Source: Populus alba
Taxonomy: Eukaryota; Streptophyta; Magnoliopsida; Malpighiales; Salicaceae
Direction of reading: 5' to 3'
NCBI RefSeq assembly: GCF_005239225.2
Contig: NC_133284.1
Coordinates: 28,754,339 to 28,818,338, forward strand
DNA length: 64,000 bases
In this document: piece after piece, positions 23,848-35,170 of the stretch
Layout of the letters: the number at the start of each line of letters is the position of its first letter
Position numbering within the stretch: position 1 is the stretch's first letter
Notes under the pieces: model-generated
What the model was told of the DNA's origin: nothing
Database searches by the model: none
Seen by the model: the letters and a program-made list of their open reading frames with translations, nothing else
Made by a program: the position numbers and the translations under genes

Positions 23848-25610
23848 CTAAGCTTCCACAGAAGTCTCAATTGCAACCTTCTTGGAATACTTGATGGCTT
23901 CAGACTTATCATTGGCTTCCCAGAGTTCTGGCAGTGCTTCCTTGATATTATGAAGGCTCTCTAACGCACAGTCCACACCTTCAATCCGATGAGAAGAGCC
24001 CACCTGTATCACCACCGTTGGAACTTGTTGATTTAACATTTTCGAAGCAATTTGGAAAATTCCACGGGAAAATAAAACTGGCAGTGACATTTTTCTTTAT
24101 TTTTTTGGCAGAGGTTTATGATATCATTAACTTACCCAAACAGTGTGGAGACCCAATCCTTTTCCAGTCTGTAAGTTGCGGATGCTATCATCAAAGAACA
24201 ACTAAAGAGCAAGAAATCACTACGTTAGATGAACGCAGACTAGACAAGGAAACTGAAGGCTATGAAAATCACTTAGAATAGCTTTGAATCATTGGAGATC
24301 GTAATAGGAATGAAACTTGCATGTTTTCAAATGACAGCACATTCTAAACCTAATCCAAGCATTGATTCAACGTGCAAACAATATAGAAATGCAAAACCGA
24401 TGAATTTCTGTGCTTGTAATGTAAGTTCAATTTTCTCACCGTCTTTTGAGGGCTGATGCCGGCGATCTTAAAAACCTGCTCAAATGCTTCCTCAAAAGGT
24501 TTGCAGACTACGGGGGTCCTTGGAAGTACAAGATCTGCATCAGGACGGGTAGTATATTCATCGAAGTCAAAAACCTCTCTGTCATCCCCGTCAACAGGAT
24601 CATTTCCTTTATTAGCAGCATCATTCAAAGTCTCAAAGCATATGATCCTTTCAAAACAATCCTCCAATCCAAGCCTGCTAAGGACTCGACTTGCATGAGC
24701 CTTATCAGCATTGGTAAAGACCTTTCCATGAAGAAAAAAGGATTATTAATCACCAGCAGAAATCTGATGCAGTCAACCAAATACTTTTCCCAAATGTAGT
24801 GATTTTAAAAGTGTATGCAACTAAGGAAGGAAACCTACAACTTTACGAACAGGCACATTAAGTAAGATATTCCTCAGGACAGGGTCGGGTTTAAGCATCT
24901 GATAGGGCAATCTTCCATGAACAAAACTGCAAAATACAAAAGCGTAGGACCACATCAATTTCACAAAAGATACTCCTTGTATTAATACACATAAGAGCAA
25001 GAAATCAGTACCTATGGAAGTCATCATAGTCAAATTTATGCCCAATAGCCTGAAAAGCATAAAAATAGAAAGAAAAAAAAAACCCAGAAAACTTTTTAGT
25101 GAAATCACTGTAAATTAACAAAATCTTGTGAAAAAAAAAAAAAAAAAGCATCAAGTTCTTGGGTTATTACCCTAAGTCCAGCCATGGTCGTCCCATAATA
25201 CTTGTACAATGAAAAACACAACTCAGGGGCTTTACTTTCCTCAATGCCAAGCTTTTTAATCATATATTCTATGATGAATCAAGAACATTCCAAATCAATT
25301 AGGGTATATCACATAACATAATCTTAAGGAGAGAGAGTGCTTCATTAAGCAATACCTTGAATATTTTGGGTAACATGGACTGATAAACCAGAACCGTGTG
25401 GATAAAGGGTATCATCAATATCTGGAATTTTAAATATAAAAAATCCATCAGTTATATTATAGTATTTTTATTCATCTTCAAGAAAAGAAGTCCACTAGAA
25501 GAAAATATAACATCAAAAGAAAATGCTTAACAAAAGAGCTTACCAAAAAGGAGGCAATCATATTTGTGCCCCAAAGCTTGCTGTTTCTGATCATCTTCAT
25601 AAGACTCCAT
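23848..25610 (-). CDS. HAD-superfamily hydrolase, pyrimidine 5'-nucleotidase (SDT1-like) type
   Basis: Eight exons on the minus strand: 25610-25544, 25421-25356, 25268-25171, 25049-25012, 24926-24839, 24721-24440, 24201-24136 and 24003-23848. They give 286 residues with frame kept at each GT-AG junction. HAD motif I is FDIDDTLYP (22-30), with Asp23 as nucleophile and Asp25 as acid/base. Motif II is VFTNAD (120-125), the motif III lysine is in CKPFEEAF (Lys193), and motif IV is LFFDDSIRNL (214-223). The cap carries YYGTTMAGLRAIG and HSFVHGRLPY, as in plant and yeast pyrimidine 5'-nucleotidases (SDT1/PHM8 group). Family members remove phosphate from UMP/CMP or similar small phosphates in the cytosol; the exact substrate here is not shown. 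It converges on UFD1 with a 650-bp gap. The start codon fits the family start, with a short hydrophilic lead. No defect is seen. Confidence 0.93.
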
Positions 25611-28330
25611 TTTCGTACTAACCAAAAGCAGAATCTTTATAAGTTGTTTTGATATCAACTGCAAGAAAACAACCAATTTAATTATAAAAAAAAAAACACT
25701 AAAAAAATCCAACTTCTCTTACTGCCCACCAAATCTGGAAATCAAAACGACAAGAAAAGGAGAAAAACAAACAGATTGGTTATAATATACACAGTACTCC
25801 AACACATTGTTATCCCAGCGGTCTAATTGTAAACAAGAAACCTGAGAGAGACAAAAGCAAGCAAGCAAATTACCAGATCTCCAAAGATCAGAGAGATGCT
25901 GTTTGAGAAAGAAAGGAAGATATTAGTTTTCTTTTAAAGAGGAAAGGAGGGTCGGTGAGTGAAATCAACGGTTAGATTTTTTAGATTTTTTATTGGATAA
26001 AAGTCTAGAAGAGACGCATCCTCATGAACTCCGGGAGACACGACTACTTTTTACTTCTTCACTTCTGATTTTTTTTTTTTTTTTTGTATTGAAATAAGTA
26101 CAGATCAGTCATCAACCTATTATTTATTTCATGTATCGGTCCTCGATCTTCAAATTCTTGCAAACATTGCTCAACCCTTCATAATCATGACATCATTCAT
26201 CACTTCATCCCACACTTGACTTTTCCGTTATTTTGCCCCGAGAATGTAGACATGGCACAATAACTAAATGGAGTGTTTTTATTGTTGATTTATATAATCA
26301 GGTGATTTTTTACGTTGAGTTGGGATATATTTTAATGGATGAGTATAGTTTTTGATGCATTTTCTGCTTTTGATTTGAAAAAAAATAGAATATTAAAATA
26401 GATATTTTAATTCAAAAAACATCAAATTATGGATTAGTTATCTTAATTATAATTTTTAAACCTAAAATTAGAGATTAATCCAAGATAAATTATATATCAT
26501 GGGTAAAGTGAGTTGAATTGAATTAATTCGGGTGAATCTAATTTTTCTATCTTATAAAAAAATAAAAATAACATCATTTTTAAAAAAATAAAAGAAAAAA
26601 TTCAACGAGCTTTAACTATTTTTTTAATGTGTGTTTTCTCTTAACTGGCTAAATTTTAAATTTATTCAGGTTTTTATATAGATTACGCTAGGTTAATTCT
26701 TTTATATTTTTATTGAGACTTGACTCGGTCTATATCCTGGTCACCCGGGTCATGAACTAACCCATCAGCTCATATTTGGATTTATAAATAATGATTTTAA
26801 TTCAAATCTTAAAATAATTTAAATATAAAATGATACAAAAATTCTATAATATTATTTTAGTTGTGAAACACGTTATTCAAATTTCACCTCAAATTGAATT
26901 AAGTAATATTTTGGTGCCATAATGGCAAGAATATTGAAGATGTTGTCTCCAAAAATAATATTGAAATATTGAGCCAAATTTAACCAAAAGTTGAGAGTTA
27001 ATAACTGATTTGTGAAGTGTATAATAATACATTTGGGACTGATTTGTAGTTATCCTTTTTATATTTATTATCTTGTTGTTGTTGTTATTGAAAATGTGTT
27101 GTATCAGGCTTTGACACGTCTCAATCTAACTTTACTCTTTGACGTGACTTGCTGCAGTCCTCTGCATAACGCTCTCCTTAGACTCTGGCCCGGTCTGGTT
27201 TTATTTCCTTTGACAAGCCGCATACGATTTGCCACGTCCTCGTTTGGAACTTTCTATTTAAAAAAATTTGCAACCTTACTTTTGTAATTTTCTTTTTATG
27301 ATTTTTCTTCCTTTTTTTTTAATTTAGATTGCTTCACTGTACATGTTACCTGCGTTTCGTGGAATAATAATTTTTTTAACTTAAAAAAAAAATTAGCACG
27401 AGAAGACGATCAAATCAACGACACTCGCGTCAATTTAGAATATAAAATAATTCGATACTTACTTAACGGAAAAAAAATTAAAAAAAAAGTCAAACTTCAA
27501 AAAATACATCAACTTTAAAAATAAAAAAAAAAAATTTCAGATAAACCTCTTAAATCTCATCTAATTTAAAAAACCTTCAACTTGTTAGATCCTCAACCTG
27601 AGTTTAATTAAAAAATTAAATATCATCCAATTTAATTTTAAATAATAAAATCTTTGAAAAACTACCAATAAAAAAAACTTGCAAAAAAAATGAGCAACAA
27701 AAAAAGGAATGTAAAACTTGATAGAAAAAACTAAATAAAAATGAAATTTTTTAAAAAAATCAAAATTATCCTAAAAACAAACTGCGAAAATAATTAGGAT
27801 CAAATTCAACATTGAAAATGAAAATTAAAAAAAATATAAAAAAAAACCAATAAACCGTGCAAAAAAATAGCAATTAAAAAATTAGGACTCGATGAAACAT
27901 AAAAATCAAATGAAATTAAATATTTATAGATGAAATTGTAAGAAACTAATACATCAAGAAAATGATTTAAAAATAGCAATTAAAATAAACATGACCTAGT
28001 TTAACACAAAAATTAAATGAAAAAAAAATGTCTATGTGAAATTATGAAAAAATTAATCAATCAAGAAAACAATTCAAAACAAAACAAATAATAATTTAAA
28101 GAATGAGCACAAATTTGAAAAACAAATTTCAAAAATTAAATGATCAGGGATGGAGTCCTAATAAAATCCAATTAGAAATAACCAATATAAATAAATAAAA
28201 AATAGCAAATAAAAAAAGATGGATTAAATAAAAAAAACAATTAAGAAAGAGTCGACCACAATTCTAGTTAGCCTACACGCGAATCCATAAAGAAAGAGAA
28301 GGAAAAGAAAAGTTATTTTTCAGCCAAATT
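25611..28330. other. HAD gene 5' flank, then repeat-rich intergenic DNA
   Basis: 25611-25950 should include the HAD gene leader and promoter (minus strand). A pyrimidine-rich 5' UTR intron is possible. From 26050 the DNA is AT-rich with GACC/GGGT words near 26730-26770. A patch at 27100-27245 is GC-richer and carries three ACGT-core words (GACACGTCTC, GACGTGAC, GCCACGTCC) with no gene beside it. 27400-28330 is an A-rich array of the AAATTAGGATCAAATTCAAC type, related to the other A-rich arrays. No gene supported. Confidence 0.5.
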
Positions 28331-29930
28331 ATACCAAACCACCACAAACATGTCATTCAGGAAGAAAAGATACACCAAAAAGAATCCAATGATGCAGCGT
28401 GAGCGTCAGTACAACCACCATAGTCGACCTCACATGCCGCTTGAAGTTGGCAAAGCAGTTGACGCGCTGGTGAGTGCTTTTTGTTTTTTTTAATTGCATA
28501 AATTTTAAAATGCCGCTAAAACTAATTAACAATTACAAAATATACCATGAAGAAATTAATATATAACCCCTGAATGCAAGGCTAACAAATTGGAATGGCA
28601 TGAGTAATGTCATTGTTCCACCAAACATGAAGATATAAAAACACCCTTATGTAGAAAGCATTAAATTATTTAATGATAGTGTTACATGTTTTATTTTAGT
28701 GTGTATATATAAATATAATTATCAAAATAACCTTATTTAATTTTCAAAAGATAAACATATCATGTGAAAAAGATCATCTTACTCTTGAAGCAAAGACAAA
28801 AGTGAAAATGATTAAAGAGCAATATGTTAATTACACTATTAAAATGAATAGTAAATCATGCCCAGAAGAACAAAAAATCACCATCGGCTTTAGCTTTTTT
28901 GTTAATCATTAATAATCAGCTCTCCTGCTTACATTAGAATTAAGAAGATTCGAATTTTTGAAATCTAAACATGTTTAGTTAAATTAATTTATCAAATACA
29001 CTCTATAATCAAATTTATATTTACAAATAACTAAAAATAAGATAATAGAAAAATAAACAATTAAAAATGAAGGTGAAGGTGAAGGTGAAACAAAATATGG
29101 TGAGATAATTTTTAATTAGTTAAGATAACCATTTTGATAATTGAGGGGTTGATTTGAAAGAAACTCCAACTTCAAGATCTTAATTTTAAACTATTCACCA
29201 TGTTATCTCATTAGTTATTATCCAAGTCATTTAAATAGATTAAATATTCTAAAAAAAAATCACTCAACAAATTAATACTTGTACATTCGTTTGCCTAATT
29301 CTCTACTAAATAAATTTCATGAAAAGATATACATTATGTAAGCAGATAAACAAATGCTCAGTGAAACGGGGCGAAGCGAGAAGACTGTAAATATGCATTA
29401 TGTAGCTTTAATTTAATAATTAGAGAAGTAAAATTTTTCGTTAATTCTATTAATGCAAACACTTTACTGAACCATTATATTAATCCAGTGACTCATGCAT
29501 ATTATTAATATTTTTTTTATCTGAATATTCTCGTACTTTTTTAAAGAGTGAAATTGATCCCATTAAAAGATTATGGCTACCCTTTCCAATAAATATGTTT
29601 TTTAGAGATTGAATTTGTGTTATTATTCTTACATGGATAACACATGAGTATAGATGCTGAATTATTTTTTTAAATAAATATTAAAAATTTATTTTGAATC
29701 AGTAATATTAATAATAGATTAACGTGAATGAAGAAAGTGTGATGGCTGCTGATGGTGCCCCATGTCTACAAACAAGAGAGGAGACGTTACATTTGGGCAT
29801 GAACAGGTAACATTATGAACAGATCAGTAACCCATAATTCTGACTTTAACATTATTTGGAATCTTGGTGCTTGTTTTTTCTTGAAAATATATTTAGTGTT
29901 TATATTGAGGAACCTTTTGCAACAAGATCC
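28331..29930. other. Intergenic DNA, nothing identified
   Basis: A GC-richer fragment at 28380-28475 (CAGCGTGAGCGTCAGTACAA .. GCAGTTGACGCGCTGGTG) ends the A-rich array and may be its element's terminal domain. A small GGTGAAG triplication lies near 29070. Otherwise AT-rich with no supported gene. Confidence 0.4.
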
Positions 29931-29940
29931 CCATGTAATC

Positions 29941-30150
29941 ATATAAGCATGTTTGATAGTGTGGTAGCGGTTGCTTTTCAAATAGTTTTTCATGCCGAAA
30001 TACATGTCAATGATATTTTTTTATTTTTTAAAAATTATTTTTGACATCAGCACATCAAAACAATTTAAAAAATATAAACCACACTCAATTTTAATAAAAA
30101 ATAAAATTTAAAATTTGATAAAACCAGATACAAACGCAATCCCAAATTTC
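29941..30150. mobile_element. MITE-like element with TIR-like ends
   Basis: It begins GCATGTTTGATAGTGTGGTA GCGGTTGC, contains ATTTTTGACATCAGCACATC and ends ACAAACGCAATCCC. The ends are imperfectly inverse (GTTTG..GTG.GGT.GCG against CAAACGCAAT). The interior is the same plan as the 651-848 copy. Non-coding. Confidence 0.55.
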
Positions 30151-30479
30151 ACAAGGCGGAAGCTAGGGCTCATTAATTTCACATGCATCGTGTATTCCTT
30201 TTTTGTCGTATAATAGTTCTGCATCATTGTCTACTCTGCACGGTAGGTTTGAACATTTTTTTTCAAAGTAAAAAAAAAAAATCTAAATATTAGTATTGTG
30301 GTTATTTTATAATTTTCTTAATTATTATACTTGAATTGATATGTGAATGAATATGGTATAATCTAATTGACTGACTTGATAAATTTAAAACTAATTCAAA
30401 TGATAAATAAGGATATAGTTTGATTTTAAAAAATTAAAATAATATTTTTAAAAAAATATATTAAAATAATAACATATTA

Positions 30480-31560
30480 GATCGACTTAACTCAGGTTAA
30501 CCTGTCAAATTTGTTACCTAAATCATAAGACCCTGATTATTTTATAAAAAACAAATAATTTTTTTTATTAAATTCAGTTCTCAATTAACTAAATATTAAA
30601 TGATAAAATTAAAAATAAAATTTATAAAAAAAAACAAGTCAAGTCAACTTAAGTTAATCAGTCAAACTTGGGTTATGAGATCGGGATAACCCTATAGAAA
30701 ACAAATATAAATAAATTATGAAGCTCAATTTTTATTCAACTCAGTGTTTAATGATGAAATTAAAACAAATCAATGGAAAAAAACAACATAAAAACCACCC
30801 GAGTCAACCAACTAAATCTATAACTCAGGTCATGAGACTTGGATAATTTCATAGAAATCAAACCGAAATAAATTATAAAATTTAATTCTTAATTAATCTA
30901 GAATTAAAGAATAATATTGAAAAGAAATCAACTAAAAAGGGGAAAAAAAGTTAATCGGCCTAACTCGTGACCCTGATCATAAGACTATGATAATATGTCA
31001 CAAAGCAAATAAATTTTTTTTTTATAAAACTCAATTCCCGATTAATAATTATTAAATTGAAAAAAAAAAGATAAACAAAATGACCCATATTAACTTGTTA
31101 AGTCCAGATCTAGAGACCGAGATAATTCCATGAAAAACAAATCAAAAGAAATTATAAAGTTCAATTCCTAATCAATTCAATTTTAAATGATAATATTGAA
31201 AAAAATATTTAATTAAAAAATAACAAAAAAACTGAATCAACCTAGCTAACCTGCAAAACTCGCAATCCAGGTTATAAGACCATAATAACCTTATATAGAG
31301 AAAATTAAAAAATAATTATAAAGCTTAATTGTTAATCGATTCAATATTGAATGATAAAGTTGAGAAAAAAAAATTGATTTTCAAAAAATTACATGGAGTC
31401 ATCACGGCTAACCGTAAAACTCATGACATAGATCATGAAATTTGAAATAGTTTCATAAAAAATAAATCAAAATAAATTATGAAATTCAATGCCTAATAAA
31501 TTTAATATTTAAAAATAAAATAAAAAAAATATGCAAATTAAAAAAAAAATCCTCAAGAAC
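30480..31560. repeat. Tandem array, about 150-160-bp unit, 7 copies
   Basis: Clear head-to-tail units start near 30485, 30638, 30797, 30953, 31087, 31233 and 31396. Each unit reads GTCAAC.TAGTTAACC, then (C)TCATGAGAC.GGGATAA, then TAAAAAACAAATC.AAATAAA, then TTATGAAGCTCAATTC.TAAT, then TAAATGATAAAATT, then A-rich. Divergence between units is moderate, so the array is old. The same unit appears degenerate at 5.5-6.8 kb and 42.4-43.1 kb, and one inverted unit lies near 32640-32800. Non-coding. Confidence 0.8.
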
Positions 31561-33200
31561 ATGGAACAACATAGTGAAAAAAGACTTGGTATTTCACTGT
31601 TTGGTGATTGATTTATAAAATACTAAGCATTTTTAGTATGTGTTAGATAATTAATATGTGCACTGAGGGATGTGATCCAGTAGTGAAATAGAATTGTTTT
31701 TTTCTACTGTATATGGGTTCGAATCTTATTGTGCATGTTTATCACCATTGTGGTGCCTTACATGCTTACTGAGCTTATATGATGTTTAATTGGTTTTAAA
31801 AATTAGTTGTGGTGCGTGCAAGTTGACACGATCACTCCAGGTTACCAAAAAAAATAATAATTAATATGTGATAGGGAGAAGGTAAGTGGGGTGACGATAA
31901 ATAAATACTCCTGTATATATATTCTTCTCTTTATCACTATGGTCACTCATGACACCGCCCGTGCCAACAGCCACACGTAGGTAATGTTTTCACTTTTCAT
32001 ACGTGTCGGCATCCCTATAGTTGGTGAAGTATCGTTTTCAAATCTCGTTAATTTCAACCTTCACACGTGCTTCACCTGTTGTCGACTTTTTAGTTCTAAT
32101 ATTATGTTTATGTTCCGTACTTCTGTCCCCTATAGTATTTTGTCCTGGATTCACATTTCTTTTTGAAAAAAAAAAAAAAGAATATATGATGGATTATTGG
32201 CTAGTTTTAAATTGAATTGAAAAACTTAAAATAAAAAAACATGATTAGTTGAATTGATTCGATTAAATCATGTTACCTTTCGGATTTTTAGTAGTTCGTT
32301 TAATTTAGTTAAATTCAATTTAAATATAGAAAAGTCAACATAAAAAAATGTTATTGTTTTAATAAAGTGGTTAAGTTATTGACCATTGAATTAATTCTGT
32401 AACTGAGCGATCCAAGCTAATTTTCAAGTTAGTTTTCGAATTAGGTATGACATGGGTATTATTTCTTATTATTTCAAGATTTCATACAAGGAGATCAACT
32501 TTTTACTATGTGATCCATAAAAAAAATAGCTGATGCTTTTAGTCATGTGTATTTTTAATTACTCTTTTTATTATTTGATTTAGTTTGTTAATATTAATTA
32601 TTTTTTTGTTTAATTATTACACTTTTATGATATATATTTTAGGTTTGACGGATTAACTCAATTGATTTAGATATTTTTTTTATTAGTTTTGTTTTTCTAA
32701 TTTCATCTTTTAATATTGATTTGATTAATAATTAAATTTTATGATTTGTTTTGTTTATTGTCCATTAGATTATCGTGATCTCATGAAGAAATTTTATCAT
32801 ACCTCTTCTCATAAAAGTACTATTAATTGAAATATTGCTTTGCTTTATATATTCAAAGGAAGATATTTTGAAAAGTTAAATTGATAAAATAATATTTTAA
32901 ATAATATAAATATAATTTTTTTATTATATATATATTTCAATGAAAATAATTATTTAGAGTAGAAGAAATAAGTGTTTTATTTTTTTAATAAGTTTGATGT
33001 CAATTTAGCTATATTTAATTGGTTTTTTTTATTGGCTTTATTTTATTGATTTTAATTTTTTTAAGAGATATTTAAAAATAGCATCCATAGAAGAGAAAAG
33101 ATATTTTAATATTTTATTTAATGTTACCTTAAAGTACATAAAATAAATATAAAAAAATTAAAATAATATTTTTTAATTTTTAGATTTTCTTTTAGTACAT
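31561..33200. other. AT-rich intergenic DNA with one inverted array unit
   Basis: GATTCGAAT/CTTATTGTGC words near 31650-31850 suggest another old insertion. 32640-32800 matches the complement of the 150-160-bp unit (GATTAACTCAATTGA .. GATTATCGTGATCTCATGA). The small open frames at 31984-32215 have no recognisable domain. Confidence 0.4.
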
Positions 33201-33207
33201 CCCTTGA

Positions 33208-33531
33208 AGAGCGTGTTTGGTAGACGGTAAATACATGCTAATGATGTTTTTTTATTTTTTAAAAATCATTTTTAAGCACATCAAAACGATTCAAAAAGCA
33301 AATGTTTCTGCATCCAAGCTTGCTTTTTACCTGATTTGACAGAATAGGAATGCCATAATTGATCATGATGGTTCTCGCCAACAACTGGGCTCCATGTACG
33401 AGGGCATCTATTTTTTAGTATTTCAAATTATATTTTTTAAATATTTTTAAATTGTTTTGATTTAATAATATAAAAATTAAAAATATTATTTTAAAAAAAT
33501 AGTATTTCCACCGTAATCTCAAACACGCCTG
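33208..33531. mobile_element. Composite inverted-repeat MITE-like element
   Basis: The left end GAGCGTGTTTGGTAGACGGT matches the complement of the right end (ACCGTAATCTCAAACACGCC read backwards: GGCGTGTTTGAGATTACGGT). Both halves then continue into the common AT-rich MITE body (TTTTTTAAAAATCATTTTTA.. and its complement). The middle (33300-33410) is unrelated, less AT-rich sequence. This is a foldback-like structure about 325 bp long with no coding content. Confidence 0.6.
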
Positions 33532-33645
33532 ATCTTCCTCTCCAAACCACCAATGGCTTTATCTCCTTCTGCCTCAAAATGCTCCAACGTAACCAGTGAT
33601 CCTTCACTGGTTGTTTGGACTATTCACAAAAACTTCTGCAACTCA

Positions 33646-33905
33646 TGGAATCATCTCAATCTAAAAACTTAAACTGTTAAGGTAAAGTTTTTAAAATATA
33701 ATATATATTATTTTCTAAAACACCCCTCAAGTAAAAGCCATTTGAACTTGAAACTTACACAGGTCCATATTATCTTGTGTTTAATTTTTATCAAATAAAT
33801 AGAATGGTGAGATTCGAACTCATGATTGCTTGAATTATCAAGGCTCTAATACCATATAAGAAACCATTTTAATTTAAAAATTTAAGCTGTTAGATTAGGT
33901 TTTAA
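33646..33905 (-). mobile_element. Degenerate TRIM-like retroelement, second copy
   Basis: Same layout as the clearer element at 59.1 kb. Read on the minus strand, a tRNA-Met-type primer site TGGTATTAGAGCC lies at 33842-33854. A short internal domain follows with TTCGAATCTCACCATTC, then a purine tract CTTGAGGGGTG next to the second terminal repeat (TTTTAGAAAATAATATATAT). The repeat on the primer-site side is badly decayed. No coding capacity. Confidence 0.6.
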
Positions 33906-35170
33906 CTCGAATAGAAACAACCATATGATCTACTAGCCACGGCTCCAAAAGTCTGTATTTGAACTCTTGCAAACTAATCTGTCAATAATAAAATACAAGA
34001 AGCACACAGGAAGAAAATTAACGGTGCATCGTGCAAAAACGAAGGCATAAAATGACAGGTTCCGTAAGGATTTTCCAGAGCAATTCCATTTTTCCAAGCA
34101 AGTTGAACATGGAACCTGTCTCCCACTATACCAGTATTCAACCATGATGCATGATATTTATAAGAAAATCTGGCAGCAGATGCTTCGAAACCACACAGAT
34201 TGGATGAGATAATATTATAAAACACTCCTTGTCTAATTAGATCTTTCAGTTTTTTGGACAAAAATATCATATGTTAAGAACCGGATGCTCAATCTTCGAT
34301 GAACAAAGGTAACATTTCTGCGAGCATGGATTCCATGCACGGAGATGAAGGAGCGCAGGTGATTCTTATGTTCAAGAAACGAAAGCATTCTCACACGGAC
34401 TGCATTATTATTCAATTCATTTCGATCCCACCTGAATCTGGTTTTTTATTTTATTTTTTCATTCATAACCTCTAATTAACAACACGTTAACGATGAAGGA
34501 GAAACTGTGTTTTTTGTGCTCGATGTTATTAGTTTTTCTTATTGGAGTACTTATTTTTTTAATTTATTTTTTTTGAAACTTGAAAAAAGAATATTATGAA
34601 CATATTAGCACAAGATAAGATTATATTTGATGTCTGGATTTTTATTAATATTATATTTGAGTATCTCACTTTTAATTTTATCTATTTAAATTATTAATAT
34701 TTTTCTTTTAACTTAGAAATTATTGTAAGTAAATATATTAGGTGATAACATGTGTATTATCTAGTGGAACATGAAGAAGAAAATAAAATGTGGAATCTTA
34801 AATTGAAAATAGAAATTCGAAAAAAATTAAAAATAAAAGAAATAAACGGAAAACAAATTTAAAAGGAAGATGGGCATGCACATCAGAACCATATCTAAAG
34901 AGTTTGTCAGTTCCTCCCCACAGAAAGCCCATCAGGATGAATGGGCTATTGAGGCTGGAGCTGGACATAGTTAGCCCAAGTCATGAGATGAGTAACAAGA
35001 CACCTCAACTAGATTTTAAACCCGTGTTTTGTTGATCGGAGCCACGCAAACTAGACTAGACAGATCATCTTGTTCCTGGAGGTGGAACATGAAGCATCCC
35101 GTTTGGCTTGGCGTTAAACTTCCTTAATTTTTCCATAAAATCACTCGCTGCTCTCTCACTGCACTTTACT
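33906..35170. other. Intergenic DNA and promoter region of the plastid methyltransferase-like gene
   Basis: The open frames at 33933-34415 (minus) overlap one another in different frames and show no domain. 34900-35170 is GC-richer and should contain the promoter and leader of the gene starting at 35171. No TATA box is obvious. Confidence 0.4.

Noticed and set aside
24830..24845. HAD exon 5 ending after GTTGTAG
   Set aside because: It shifts the frame and loses VFTNAD. The donor GTAGGT after GTT gives RKV|VFTNAD.
35108..35170. Upstream extension of the methyltransferase-like protein
   Set aside because: It starts with TTG; the first ATG in frame is at 35171, and the transit-like N-terminus makes sense from there.
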